Source: Paucisalibacillus globulus (GTDB taxonomy: Bacteria > Bacillota > Bacilli > Bacillales > Amphibacillaceae). Taken from it: a DNA stretch of 64,000 nucleotides. The stretch's first letter is position 1. Every line of letters begins with the position of its first letter. Under the pieces are notes generated by a model, which was not told the DNA's origin, did not search any database, and was given only the letters and a program-made list of their open reading frames with translations. Below are positions 38,905 through 47,690 of the stretch, piece after piece. The position numbers and the translations under genes are program-made. Location of the stretch: NCBI RefSeq assembly GCF_900184735.1, contig NZ_LT855389.1, positions 41,663 through 105,662 on the forward strand, given 5' to 3'.

Positions 38905-41304
38905 CTAGTTTCTCAGTGGTTTTCCTTTTAATAACATGTGCTGCATACGAGCTTGTGTTAGCGGTTCAGCAATTAGACTTAGAAAAGCTTCACGTTCTAA
39001 ATCAAGCATGACTTGTTCGTCAATTAACGTACCTTCTTTAATACGACCACCTGATAATACATATGCCAACTTCTCAGCAATTTTCACATCATGATCCGAT
39101 GCATATCCACCAAATTGTAATGTTTTTGCACCAAGTACCATTGCTGCGTAACCAGCATCACCAACAACTGGAATTTTCTCACGCTTTGGAGCTCTGTATC
39201 CTGCTTTAGCAAGTTCCAATACACGTTGTTTTGCATCATGGATTAAATGGTCTGGGTTAACACTAATCCGATCATTTGCATCTAAGAACCCATTTTCTCT
39301 TGCCTCTTGTGCAGATGTTGAAACTTTCGCCATTGCCACTTTTTCGAAAACATCATTGGCTACTTTGGTCAGATCGAAGTTAATGCCCTTTGCTAGATTT
39401 CGTAGTTCCTTTAAGTAAAGTTCTTTTGTTCCCCCGCCACCAGGGATAAGGCCAACTCCAAATTCAACAAGGCCCATGTATAATTCACTAGATGCTTGAA
39501 TAGCTGCTGCCGGGAGCGATACTTCAGCTCCTCCCCCAAGTGTCATATTAAATGGTGCTACCACTACTGGCTTGTCGGAGTATTTAATCGTTGTTCCCAT
39601 GTCTTGGAACATTTTCACAACCATATCTAGTTCAAAGAAGTTATCATCCTGTGCTTCCATTAGCATTAAGGCTAAGTTAGCACCAACACTAAAGTTCTTA
39701 CCTTGGTTTCCAATGACTAGACCTTCATAATTTTTTCCAACTTCTTCTACTGCATAATTAACCATTTGGATGGTATCAAAGCCGATTGCGTTACTTTTCG
39801 AATGAAATTCTAGTAAGGCAACTCCATCACCAATATCAACTAAGCTTGCTCCCGTGTTCTTTTTTATAACACCTTGAACATCCTTCAGGCGTTTAATATT
39901 GATTTCTTTCGGATTAAATTCTTGCTTCTTATATTCATTATTGACTAGGTAGAACACATCACCATTGTCTTGTTTATAGAAGGATTCATGACCAGATTCA
40001 AGTAACTCTAATACCCAACTTGGTATGTCTTCCCCTTCTTCCTTCATACGATCTACAGAAGTTCTTAAGCCAATCGCATCCCAAGTTTCAAATGGACCTA
40101 TTTCCCAACCGAATCCCCACTTCATTGCTTGGTCAATTGCAACAATATCGTCTGCAATTTCACCCACTAACTCGGCCGAGTAAAGTAAAGCAGGTTTTAA
40201 TATATTCCAAATTAAGTCTCCAGCACGGTCACCTTTCATGTTTACAAGCGCTTTCAATTTATTGCGAGGTCCTTTTGCTTGCTTAGCCAACTCAACAGCT
40301 GGAGTTTTCAATTTTCCACGATCTTCATATTCCAATGTTTCAGGGTTTAATTGATAAATTGTACTTACGCCTTTTTCTTTTTTCTTTAAGAAGAATCCTT
40401 GACCACTTTTTGCACCTAACCAGCCGTTTTCTTGCATTTTCAACATAAATTCAGGTATATCAAATACGTCCTTCTCTGCACCTTCTACCTGTTCATAGAC
40501 ATTTCGTGCTACATGGATAAAGGTATCTAATCCAACAACATCTAATGTGCGGAAAGTAGCACTCTTTGGCCTACCAATAAGTGGACCTGTTACAGAGTCT
40601 ACCTCGCCAACACTATATCCACCTTTAAGCATCTCTCTAACTGTAACAAGTAATCCATATGTTCCAATACGATTGGCAATAAAGTTAGGTGTATCTTTTG
40701 CTTCTACAACACCTTTCCCTAACACGTCTTCACCAAATTGTTTCATAAATGCGAGTACTTCTGGATCTGTGTGCTCAGTAGGAATAACTTCTAATAATTT
40801 TAAATATCTAGGTGGGTTAAAGAAGTGTGTTCCTAAGAAGTGTTTTTTAAATTCCTCTGAACGCCCTTCTACCATTGCATTTACTGAAATACCGGAAGTA
40901 TTTGAACTTACAATGGAACTTTTTTTACGAAACTGATCTACCTTTTCGAAGACAATCTTTTTAACATCTAATCTTTCGACAACAACTTCAATAATCCAGT
41001 CCACATCAGCTAATCTTTCCATATCGTCATCCATATTCCCTACTTCAATTAAGTCGAGACTATCAATGGATACGATAGGTGATGGTTTTTGTTTTAATAG
41101 TGCTTGCTTACTACTCGATGCAATTCGATTTCGTACTGCCTTATCCTCAAGGGTAAGTCCCTTTTTCTCCTCAGCTTCTGTTAATGCTCTTGGTACTATA
41201 TCAAGCATTAATGTTGGAATACCGATATTTGCTAGATGTGCAGCAATGCCGGAACCCATTACACCCGAGCCTAAAACCGCAGCACGCTTGATTGTTCGCT
41301 TCAT
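38905..41304 (-). CDS. fadN: 3-hydroxyacyl-CoA dehydrogenase / enoyl-CoA hydratase FadN
   Basis: About 799 residues from the ATG at 41304, with GGGGGACAAAAC upstream. The N-terminal NAD-binding motif AVLGSGVMGSGIAAHLANIG starts the dehydrogenase part; HFFNPPRYLKLLEVIPT is characteristic. The C-terminal third is the enoyl-CoA hydratase domain (crotonase fold), with LGGGAEVSLPAA and FGVGLIPGGGGTKELYL. This arrangement, with the dehydrogenase first, is that of B. subtilis FadN (YusL). First gene of fadNAE. Confidence 0.95.
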   Translation of the reverse strand: MKRTIKRAAVLGSGVMGSGIAAHLANIGIPTLMLDIVPRALTEAEEKKGLTLEDKAVRNRIASSSKQALLKQKPSPIVSIDSLDLIEVGNMDDDMERLADVDWIIEVVVERLDVKKIVFEKVDQFRKKSSIVSSNTSGISVNAMVEGRSEEFKKHFLGTHFFNPPRYLKLLEVIPTEHTDPEVLAFMKQFGEDVLGKGVVEAKDTPNFIANRIGTYGLLVTVREMLKGGYSVGEVDSVTGPLIGRPKSATFRTLDVVGLDTFIHVARNVYEQVEGAEKDVFDIPEFMLKMQENGWLGAKSGQGFFLKKKEKGVSTIYQLNPETLEYEDRGKLKTPAVELAKQAKGPRNKLKALVNMKGDRAGDLIWNILKPALLYSAELVGEIADDIVAIDQAMKWGFGWEIGPFETWDAIGLRTSVDRMKEEGEDIPSWVLELLESGHESFYKQDNGDVFYLVNNEYKKQEFNPKEINIKRLKDVQGVIKKNTGASLVDIGDGVALLEFHSKSNAIGFDTIQMVNYAVEEVGKNYEGLVIGNQGKNFSVGANLALMLMEAQDDNFFELDMVVKMFQDMGTTIKYSDKPVVVAPFNMTLGGGAEVSLPAAAIQASSELYMGLVEFGVGLIPGGGGTKELYLKELRNLAKGINFDLTKVANDVFEKVAMAKVSTSAQEARENGFLDANDRISVNPDHLIHDAKQRVLELAKAGYRAPKREKIPVVGDAGYAAMVLGAKTLQFGGYASDHDVKIAEKLAYVLSGGRIKEGTLIDEQVMLDLEREAFLSLIAEPLTQARMQHMLLKGKPLRN

Positions 41305-41326
41305 GTTTTGTCCCCCAATCACATTT

Positions 41327-41344
41327 TGAATGAATACTCATTCA
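41327..41344. promoter_or_regulatory. FadR operator upstream of fadN
   Basis: TGAATGAATACTCATTCA is a near-perfect 18-bp palindrome and fits the B. subtilis FadR box (TGAATGA-N4-TCATTCA). It lies 23 bp before the fadN start, suited to repression by FadR and release by long-chain acyl-CoA. fadR itself is not in the window. Confidence 0.9.
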
Positions 41345-41563
41345 TTTTTACGGTAAAAAATTAAGGACAGTCTCCTATCCATCTATATTCACTATAAATT
41401 ATATTCAGACATTTCGCAATAAAAATTATTACATTTCTATTATCTTTTTTTCTAAATCACTTCCCTCAGATACTAATTCTGAATGATTTACTTCGAAGGA
41501 AGTCTTTATGAATCAGTATAGCCATCTAGTCTCGTGGGAAAATAAACATAATATTTCTCTATA

Positions 41564-41608
41564 ATCGTAATCATTCCTATTTACAAATCGAAACGATTAC
41601 GATAAGAT
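41564..41608 (+). promoter_or_regulatory. Zur-controlled promoter of znuA
   Basis: TTTACA (41580-41585) and TAAGAT (41603-41608) are separated by 17 bp. The spacer is filled by ATCGAAACGATTACGAT, close to the Zur box TCGTAATNATTACGA, and a second partial copy, TCGTAATCATT, lies just upstream at 41564-41574. Zn-bound Zur would block RNA polymerase here; Zur is encoded at the end of the same operon. Confidence 0.85.
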
Positions 41609-41620
41609 ACATTAGTCAAT

Positions 41621-42613
41621 ATGAATTATATGAAATCGAGTGATAAAAAAATGAAACCTTTTAACTTATTTTTTTCGATTATACTAATGAGTATCCTCCT
41701 TATTGGATGCCAAAACGAAGCTACTAATCATCAAACAAAGGAAAAGCTAACAATATATACATCGGTTTATCCTATACAATATGCAGTTGAAAAGATAGGT
41801 GGAGACACCATACAGGCCTTATCCGTCTTTCCACCAGGAGTTGATGCTCACTCCTATGAACCAACAACAAAAACATTAACTACTCTTGCTAAAGGTGATG
41901 CGTTTATTTACATGGGAGCAGGAATGGAGGGATTCTCCGAAAGCATTGCAGATGCTCTGGAATCTGAAGAGATTGAACTTATTGAACTAGGGAATCATGA
42001 AGAACTGTTTGAAGAAAATCATCATGAGGATGAGCATAATCACGAGGAAGAATCTAATAATCATCACCATGATGACGGACATAACCACGGTGACCATGAC
42101 CCACATATATGGATAGATCCCCTTCGGATGATTGAAATGAGTCACATTATTACGGAATACTTAAGCCAATTAAACCCAAGGAATAAAGAGCTTTATCATA
42201 CTAATTATCAATTATTAAAAGAAGATTTGTCTAAACTTGATTTAGAATTTCAAGAAACATTACAAAGCAAAACAGATAAACAAATTCTTGTTTCCCATGC
42301 AGCATATGGATACTGGGAAGTACGATATGGTATTACCCAAATTCCAATTAATGGACTTTCTTCCACTAGCGAACCTTCGCAACGTGATTTAGTTCAAATT
42401 ATAGAACAGGCTAAAGAGAGTAAACTGAAATACGTCATTTTTGAACAAAATGCAACTAGTAAAGTATCTAGTATTATACAAGATTATATTGGTGCTGAGG
42501 CATTGACCATTCATAACTTAGCAGTCCTAACAGAAAAGGACATTAGAGAAAATATGGATTATCTATTATTAATGAGACATAACCTAAATGTGTTAGCTCA
42601 AGCAACCAAATGA
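41621..42613 (+). CDS. znuA: Zinc ABC transporter substrate-binding lipoprotein ZnuA/AdcA
   Basis: 330 residues if the first ATG is used; the ATG at 41651 (codon 11) is an alternative with a similarly poor ribosome site. The lipobox is LIGC. A His/Asp/Glu-rich loop (about residues 128-162, with HHEDEHNHEEE and NHHHDDGHNHGDHD) is the hallmark of zinc-binding ZnuA/AdcA proteins. DPHIWIDPLRM and HAAYGYW carry zinc-ligand histidines. It delivers Zn2+ to ZnuB. Confidence 0.93.
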   Translation: MNYMKSSDKKMKPFNLFFSIILMSILLIGCQNEATNHQTKEKLTIYTSVYPIQYAVEKIGGDTIQALSVFPPGVDAHSYEPTTKTLTTLAKGDAFIYMGAGMEGFSESIADALESEEIELIELGNHEELFEENHHEDEHNHEEESNNHHHDDGHNHGDHDPHIWIDPLRMIEMSHIITEYLSQLNPRNKELYHTNYQLLKEDLSKLDLEFQETLQSKTDKQILVSHAAYGYWEVRYGITQIPINGLSSTSEPSQRDLVQIIEQAKESKLKYVIFEQNATSKVSSIIQDYIGAEALTIHNLAVLTEKDIRENMDYLLLMRHNLNVLAQATK

Positions 42614-42630
42614 AAGGAAGCTACCTGAAT

Positions 42631-43383
42631 ATGAATTCAATTATCTCTTTACAAGATATTAACTTTTCATACGAGAATAAAACCATTCTTCATCATATAA
42701 ACTTTGAAATTCCAAAAGGAGCCTTTGTTGGCCTTTTAGGACCCAATGGTGGAGGAAAAACAACCTTAATCAAAATAATCCTTGGGATGTCAAAACCTGA
42801 TAGCGGGAGATTAACTTTGTTTGATAAATCTCTTGAGGAATTTAAAGATTGGAATAAAATTGGCTTTGTGTCACAAAAATCTAACTCCTTTAATAAAGGG
42901 TTTCCTGCTTCCGTTTACGAAGTAGTGTCTTCTGGTCTTACTAGTAAAGTGGGATATCTTAGATTTTTTAATCATAAGCATAAGGAAAAAATCCTTCAGG
43001 CTATTGATGCCGTTGGAATGAGTGAGTACGCCTATGAAAATATCGGAAATCTGTCTGGTGGGCAACAACAACGAGTATTTATCGCACGTGCATTAGTTAG
43101 TGAGCCTGAATTGCTTATTTTAGATGAACCAACTGTTGGGGTAGATTATGAGAATGTACAACGATTTTATGAGCTACTACATGAATTAAATAAACGTAAT
43201 GGAATTACCTTGTTATTAGTGACACATGATACTGGGACAATGACAAAATATGCCACTAATATCGCTTGTCTAAACAAAACACTTCATTTTCACGGAAAAC
43301 CAGAAGAATACGAGAATTTAACAGAAAAGGAAATGTCAAAACTTTATGGTCATGACGTGAATATTATTTCACACGATCATTAA
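42631..43383 (+). CDS. znuC: Zinc ABC transporter ATPase ZnuC
   Basis: 250 residues from the ATG at 42631, 12 nt after AAAGGAAG; an in-frame ATG at 42610 overlaps the znuA stop (ATGA) and is the alternative. Walker A is GPNGGGKTT, the signature NLSGGQQQRVFIARAL, Walker B LLILDEPTVGVD and the switch histidine is in LLVTHD. It energises zinc uptake by ZnuB. Confidence 0.93.
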   Translation: MNSIISLQDINFSYENKTILHHINFEIPKGAFVGLLGPNGGGKTTLIKIILGMSKPDSGRLTLFDKSLEEFKDWNKIGFVSQKSNSFNKGFPASVYEVVSSGLTSKVGYLRFFNHKHKEKILQAIDAVGMSEYAYENIGNLSGGQQQRVFIARALVSEPELLILDEPTVGVDYENVQRFYELLHELNKRNGITLLLVTHDTGTMTKYATNIACLNKTLHFHGKPEEYENLTEKEMSKLYGHDVNIISHDH

Positions 43384-43399
43384 TGTTGGAGGAGAACCA

Positions 43400-44248
43400 A
43401 TGATTGCAGATTTATTAGAATATGACTTTTTGAGGCAAACATTTATTACTGGAATATTAATTGGAATTATCGCACCACTACTAGGAACGTTCATTGTGGT
43501 TAGACGTCTTTCCTTAATAGCTGATGCACTTTCCCATGTTACTTTGGCCGGAATTGCTTTTGGTCTATTCCTAGAAAAGAAGTTTTCCATTATGATACTA
43601 TCCCCTATTTATAGTGGCTTATTATTTTCCGTTATGGGATCTATATTCATTGAAAAGTTAAGAAGTGTCTACAAGGCTTATCAAGAATTAGCTATTCCTA
43701 TTATTCTTTCAGGAGGAGTAGGTCTAAGTGTTATTTTTATTGCATTAGCGGATGGGTTTAACACGGAGTTAATGAATTTCCTATTTGGTTCTGCATCAGC
43801 TGTAAGTAGAACAGACTTTATTACCATATTTATTATCACTATTTTTGTTTTAGTTATCATTTCATTATTTTATAAAGAGTTATTCACTCTATCATTTGAT
43901 GAGGAACATGCTAAAGTTTCCGGAATTCATTCCAAACAGATACATTTATTATTTATCATTTTGACTGCATTAGTCATTGCCGCTTCCATCCAAATAGTTG
44001 GCGTGTTATTGGTTTCTTCCTTGATGACATTACCTGTTGCAGCAAGTATGCGTATAGCGAAAGGTTTTAAACAAATGATGTTTCTCGCTATTGTATTTGG
44101 AGAGTTAGCTGTTATGATAGGATTAATAGCAGGATATTATTTAAATATTCCACCTGGTGGAACCATTGTTGTTGTAGCAATTATTATTTTATTAATCGCA
44201 ATAGGATATAAAAAATTACCAGTAGCAACAAAGGGGGCAAGAACATGA
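43400..44248 (+). CDS. znuB: Zinc ABC transporter permease ZnuB
   Basis: 282 residues, about eight membrane segments, ABC-3 family. The N-terminal block FIVVRRLSLIADALSHVTLAG and GVLLVSSLMTLPVAASMRIAK are typical. TTGGAGGAGAACC precedes the start. Its stop overlaps the zur start by four bases (ATGA). Confidence 0.93.
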   Translation: MIADLLEYDFLRQTFITGILIGIIAPLLGTFIVVRRLSLIADALSHVTLAGIAFGLFLEKKFSIMILSPIYSGLLFSVMGSIFIEKLRSVYKAYQELAIPIILSGGVGLSVIFIALADGFNTELMNFLFGSASAVSRTDFITIFIITIFVLVIISLFYKELFTLSFDEEHAKVSGIHSKQIHLLFIILTALVIAASIQIVGVLLVSSLMTLPVAASMRIAKGFKQMMFLAIVFGELAVMIGLIAGYYLNIPPGGTIVVVAIIILLIAIGYKKLPVATKGART

Positions 44249-44658
44249 ATACCTCTGAAGCAATCGAACTTTTAAAGAAAAAAGGGTTCAAAACCACGGG
44301 AAAGCGAAAAGATATTTTAACATATTTTGAGAATGAAGACAGATATCGTACTGCAAAAGACCTTATCCAGCATTTAGAAGAAACACATGAAGGAATAAGT
44401 TTTGATACCATTTATCGAAATTTACATCTTTATAATGAAGTAGGAATTCTGGAATCTACAGAATTAAATGGGGAAAAGCACTTTCGAATGAATTGCACAC
44501 ATCATCACCATCATCATTTTATTTGTAAGGATTGTGGAAAAACAAAAGAAATTGAGGTCTGTCCAATGGATGAAGTAAAAAGAACCTTAGCTAACTATGA
44601 AATTGAAGATCATAAATTTGAAATCTATGGATTATGCCCATCATGCCAACACACTTAA
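44245..44658 (+). CDS. zur: Zinc uptake regulator Zur (Fur family)
   Basis: 137 residues. The N-terminal winged helix (to about residue 75) has GISFDTIYRNLHLYNEVGIL, the DNA-recognition helix. The C-terminal part contains a His-rich HHHHHHFICKDCG and a terminal CPSC that give the structural zinc site. The Fur-family identity is certain; zinc specificity is inferred from the operon it ends and from the Zur box in front. The gene overlaps the remains of crcB by 16 bp. Confidence 0.9.
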   Translation: MNTSEAIELLKKKGFKTTGKRKDILTYFENEDRYRTAKDLIQHLEETHEGISFDTIYRNLHLYNEVGILESTELNGEKHFRMNCTHHHHHHFICKDCGKTKEIEVCPMDEVKRTLANYEIEDHKFEIYGLCPSCQHT

Positions 44659-45258
44659 CATCCTGGAAAGAATACCTTGCAGTAGGTATAGGTGGTATGT
44701 TTGGTGCTGTTGGACGCTATAGTATTTCTGTTTTTGTGGAAAATCGTTTCCTTTTTCCAATTGAAACTTTAGAGGCTGGGACAAAAGAGTTTTAGTTGAT
44801 TAAAATCCGAACGAACATGAATAGCGCATAGACCCGCTCCGGAAATATACTACGCTTTCCACGGGCGGCTGGTAAGCCTCCTCAGAGCTTAAAGCTCTGA
44901 GGGGTCTCACCGATGCCTATCCTCCCGTAGGAGTCTCCGTATATTTCCGGAGCTAATGTGGCGTATCGTTCAGGTTCTCAACTTATACTTTTAGTTATGT
45001 CCCAGCCTCTTTTTGCTAAGCTTTCTATTAGCTAGTAAATGGTTTAGAAGAAATGTACCCCCGACAATATCCATAGGATTTACAACCGGGGCAATCGGTG
45101 CATTTACAACCTTCTCTACCTTTGCTGTTGAAACGATAGAGCTTGGTGTAAATCACTTTTTGTTAAGTTTTATTTATGTTTGCATTAGTGTTATTGGGGG
45201 AATCTTATTCTGTTTTATGGGTTATAAACTAGCAAATAAAGGAAAGAGAACTATATGA
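44643..45258 (+). pseudogene. crcB: crcB fluoride channel gene disrupted by a palindromic repeat
   Basis: The 5' part (44643-44771) encodes VGIGGMFGAVGRYSISVFVE and reads up to FPIETL. It is then interrupted by a 238-bp repeat (44772-45009), and the frame ends at a stop in the repeat (44793-44795). The 3' part resumes with LLSFLLASKWFRR and continues through the FTTGAIGAFTTFSTFAVETIEL signature to the natural stop. About seven residues (roughly ANLIGC) seem to be missing at the junction. The 5' end overlaps zur and the 3' end overlaps the second crcB by four bases, so the gene was once part of a tightly packed operon. Confidence 0.88.
44772..45009. repeat. Palindromic repeat with GAGGCTGGGACA ends, inside crcB
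   Basis: A 238-bp element, bounded by GAGGCTGGGACA and TGTCCCAGCCTC, in the opposite orientation to the copies at 12043 and 61363 and without the tandem duplication. The core hairpin is CCGGAAATATACTACGC through TATATTTCCGG. No clear target-site duplication is visible at the flanks. Confidence 0.88.
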
Positions 45259-45611
45259 ATTTTATTATCGTTGCACTAGGGGGATTAGTAGGCAGCATCC
45301 TCCGGTTTTATATTTCTATCAAACTAAATAAACGCTTAATAGCTACTTGGATTGCCAATATTTCCGGGTCAATTATATTGGCTTTTTTACTCTATTATTA
45401 TTCTAATGATGTGCTAAACAAATCCCTTTGGTTATTTTTCGGCGTCGGGTTTTGTGGTTCATATTCTACCTTTTCAACCTTTGGCAACGAATCTTTGCAG
45501 TTGATCATGAATAACCAATTAAAAGCTGCAATGAAGTATATGATGACAACCTTATTAGTATCTCTACTTTGTGTGGGGATTATCTTATCTTTATTAGGAT
45601 ATCAGTTTTAG
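45255..45611 (+). CDS. crcB: Fluoride ion channel CrcB/Fluc, intact copy
   Basis: 118 residues, four membrane segments, with GGLVGSILRFYIS at the start and GFCGSYSTFSTFGNESLQL, the fluoride-path signature, in the middle. Fluc channels work as antiparallel dimers. In many Firmicutes two adjacent crcB genes supply the two halves; here the partner is broken, so this copy must act alone or not at all. It overlaps the SMR gene on the other strand by 18 bp, with no terminator between them. Confidence 0.92.
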   Translation: MNFIIVALGGLVGSILRFYISIKLNKRLIATWIANISGSIILAFLLYYYSNDVLNKSLWLFFGVGFCGSYSTFSTFGNESLQLIMNNQLKAAMKYMMTTLLVSLLCVGIILSLLGYQF

Positions 45612-45908
45612 TCCGACAGCTGCTGATAGGACCATACACATAAACAATATTCTCAAGAAAGTCTTTGGTTCATTGTAAAAAACCATTCCTATGAGCACAC
45701 TACCTACCGTACCAATACCCGTCCATACTGCATATGCCGTCCCCATTGAGATAGACTGCATAGCCAAGGCAAGAAATATGAAACTTACGGTAAATCCACC
45801 AATTAGTAACGTAAAGCTCCATAGGTTTTTCTTTTTATTGACTTGATTAATCCCTGTAACTCCAAGTACTTCCCCTATCCCTGCAATAATTAATAGTATC
45901 CACTCCAT
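45594..45908 (-). CDS. SMR-family guanidinium exporter subunit (second gene)
   Basis: 104 residues with four membrane segments. The SMR glutamate is E13 in IAGIGEVLGVTGI; the SugE/Gdx-type W-T-G-I-G motif is AYAVWTGIGTVGSVLIG. It starts immediately after the stop of the first SMR gene. Because the pair is preceded by a guanidine-I riboswitch, export of guanidinium by a hetero-dimer is the best explanation, as with YkkC-YkkD in B. subtilis. Confidence 0.9.
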   Translation of the reverse strand: MEWILLIIAGIGEVLGVTGINQVNKKKNLWSFTLLIGGFTVSFIFLALAMQSISMGTAYAVWTGIGTVGSVLIGMVFYNEPKTFLRILFMCMVLSAAVGLKLIS

Positions 45909-46250
45909 TTAAACCGTACTTCCTTCCTGTTCCTTCTCTTTAGTCACCGTCTTTAAGCCTATGACACCAATTAGCAATAATACAATTAAACCAACTTTAG
46001 CAAGTTGAAATGGCTCACCAAAGACAAGCATTTCCACGATTACTGTACCCGCTGCGCCTGTCCCTGTAAATACTGCGTAGGTTGTTCCAGCTGGTAGCTT
46101 GCTAGAAGCAACAACGAGTGCATGCATGCTGACATAAATTGCAATGATAGTTAATCCCCATGTCCACCAATTATATGAATGCTTCAATCCCACTACCCAA
46201 CCAATTTCAAAGAAAACACCAAGCCATAATAAATTCCAATATTTATTCAT
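45909..46250 (-). CDS. SMR-family guanidinium exporter subunit (first gene)
   Basis: 113 residues, four membrane segments and a polar tail (VTKEKEQEGSTV). The key Glu is in GVFFEIGWVVGLKHS and AYAVFTGTGAAGTVIVEM is the Gdx-type motif. It is the first gene after the guanidine-I riboswitch, followed directly by its partner. Guanidinium export with proton exchange is expected of this class. Confidence 0.9.
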   Translation of the reverse strand: MNKYWNLLWLGVFFEIGWVVGLKHSYNWWTWGLTIIAIYVSMHALVVASSKLPAGTTYAVFTGTGAAGTVIVEMLVFGEPFQLAKVGLIVLLLIGVIGLKTVTKEKEQEGSTV

Positions 46251-46296
46251 CTAATCACCTCATCTTGATGTGGAGTTTTAAAAAATACTCCGCCTA

Positions 46297-46413
46297 TAAA
46301 AAAAGCCCGGGAAGATATCATTATTCTTGATATCCTCCCGGGCTTTTCTCCCTCCGTGTACACTTCCGTGCGTTTTCTCTCGGACCAGACCATATTATGC
46401 GGAACCCTAGAAA
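46297..46413 (-). promoter_or_regulatory. Guanidine-I (ykkC) riboswitch with terminator
   Basis: Read on the minus strand: TTCTAGGGTTCCGC, GGTCTGGTCCGAGAG, ACACGGAGGGA and AAAGCCCGGGAGG are the conserved ykkC blocks. The last one is part of a hairpin (arms GCCCGGGAGGATATC and GATATCTTCCCGGGC) followed by TTTTTTT. Guanidine binding should prevent the terminator and turn on the two SMR genes. Confidence 0.96.
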
Positions 46414-46452
46414 ACTTTATATTTTATATTATGACAGGTAAGTAATAAAAAG

Positions 46453-47673
46453 TTAAGTATTATCTACTTTATTGTTTTTTAACAAATTCTGCTCAAATAG
46501 TTTAATCATGTTCCTTAACTTATCTTCTTCCTCAACCGTAGTGCTTTGTTCACCATAACGTACTTTTTGGTATACCTGAATATCACCTTCTAAACCGATA
46601 CGTTCAAACCAATTCTCTATGGATTCATGGCTCATTCTACCAAGTTTAGCCTTAGATGCTTTCCTCTCAAAATCATAGACAATTTTTCGAATAGGATGAT
46701 TTGGTTTTAACTTCCTTCTTTTAAAGACTTTACCGAAAAATCGACCATCATCTTTAACTTCGTCCGGCTGTATGTTAAAACCATTCGCTTCCAGGTCCTC
46801 AGTTTCATAAGCTTCTGATTTCATAGATTTATAAATAATGAACGTAAGGAATAGTACTATTGCACCTATAGAAATAGCTAGTAATAAATTAAAATGATCA
46901 CCATCCGAAGGTTCAAAATGCATCTCAACTGTTTCACCTTCAGCAAATCCTGGTGTACCCTCTATAGGCTCCATTTGGTTCACACCACTTTTGAAGAAAT
47001 CACTGATCCCAAGCCATTCAAAAAAACGAGCTATGAGACTAGCAAATAAGGTAATTCCACCACCAATTCCAGACCAAAACTTACTTGCTACCCATGACAG
47101 AGTATCAGATAACAAATAGATTATTAGGATTGTCCCAAGAAAAAATCCACTTATTTTTGCCCATTCTGTCTTATGAAAAGCTCTTTGATTTTCTTTTTCA
47201 ATCACTAATAAATTACTAAATGTAAACCCTAATACTATTACGACAATTTGTGTAATAAATACAATTACTACATCAAAATTTCGCATTAAAAATATGCCAA
47301 GTATCGTTAGAAGCAAAGTCGCTGATATATAAGTAGACTCATAACCAAGAAAACCCTTTCCCCGTATCGCAATATAACGCCAAGCAAATAAGCCGGAAAA
47401 AATTATACTTAAAAAGAGTGGGTATTCTATTATATAAAATAATAGAAATACTACCGGTATAAACGCAATATAAGGTAAATAGCTGTTCGTCCTATTCGAG
47501 ATGAAAGAATACACAATCCCAATACCAGCTAAAATCGCCAAGTAATACCACACCGGTACATTTCCATAATGATAGAAATTAAACGGAAGCAAAGCTAGAT
47601 AAATAATTATTCCTTCCGCTAAGAAGTGATAAGTTTGGGTTATATTCATTTGTTTTGTGCGCACTTCTTTCAC
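46453..47673 (-). CDS. Membrane protein with C-terminal DUF4129-like domain, paralogue 2
   Basis: Up to 406 residues; an in-frame GTG at 47664 is closer to AGAGGTG and may be the real start. About eight membrane segments fill residues 10-210, an extracytoplasmic stretch and a ninth segment follow, then a cytosolic tail. The tail (from about 325) has HPIRKIVYDFERKASKAKLG and ESIENWFERIGLEGDIQVYQ, a DUF4129-like pattern. It lacks a transglutaminase core, which B. subtilis YebA has in the equivalent place. It is paralogous to the preceding gene and last in the MoxR-DUF58 operon. Confidence 0.75.
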   Translation of the reverse strand: MKEVRTKQMNITQTYHFLAEGIIIYLALLPFNFYHYGNVPVWYYLAILAGIGIVYSFISNRTNSYLPYIAFIPVVFLLFYIIEYPLFLSIIFSGLFAWRYIAIRGKGFLGYESTYISATLLLTILGIFLMRNFDVVIVFITQIVVIVLGFTFSNLLVIEKENQRAFHKTEWAKISGFFLGTILIIYLLSDTLSWVASKFWSGIGGGITLFASLIARFFEWLGISDFFKSGVNQMEPIEGTPGFAEGETVEMHFEPSDGDHFNLLLAISIGAIVLFLTFIIYKSMKSEAYETEDLEANGFNIQPDEVKDDGRFFGKVFKRRKLKPNHPIRKIVYDFERKASKAKLGRMSHESIENWFERIGLEGDIQVYQKVRYGEQSTTVEEEDKLRNMIKLFEQNLLKNNKVDNT

Positions 47674-47690
47674 CTCTATTCTTTATTTCT

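Noticed and set aside
44643-45258. The repeat in crcB as an in-frame spacer, intron or programmed element
   Set aside because: The repeat introduces a stop after nine codons, lacks intron splice signals and is the same kind of unit as the intergenic copies.
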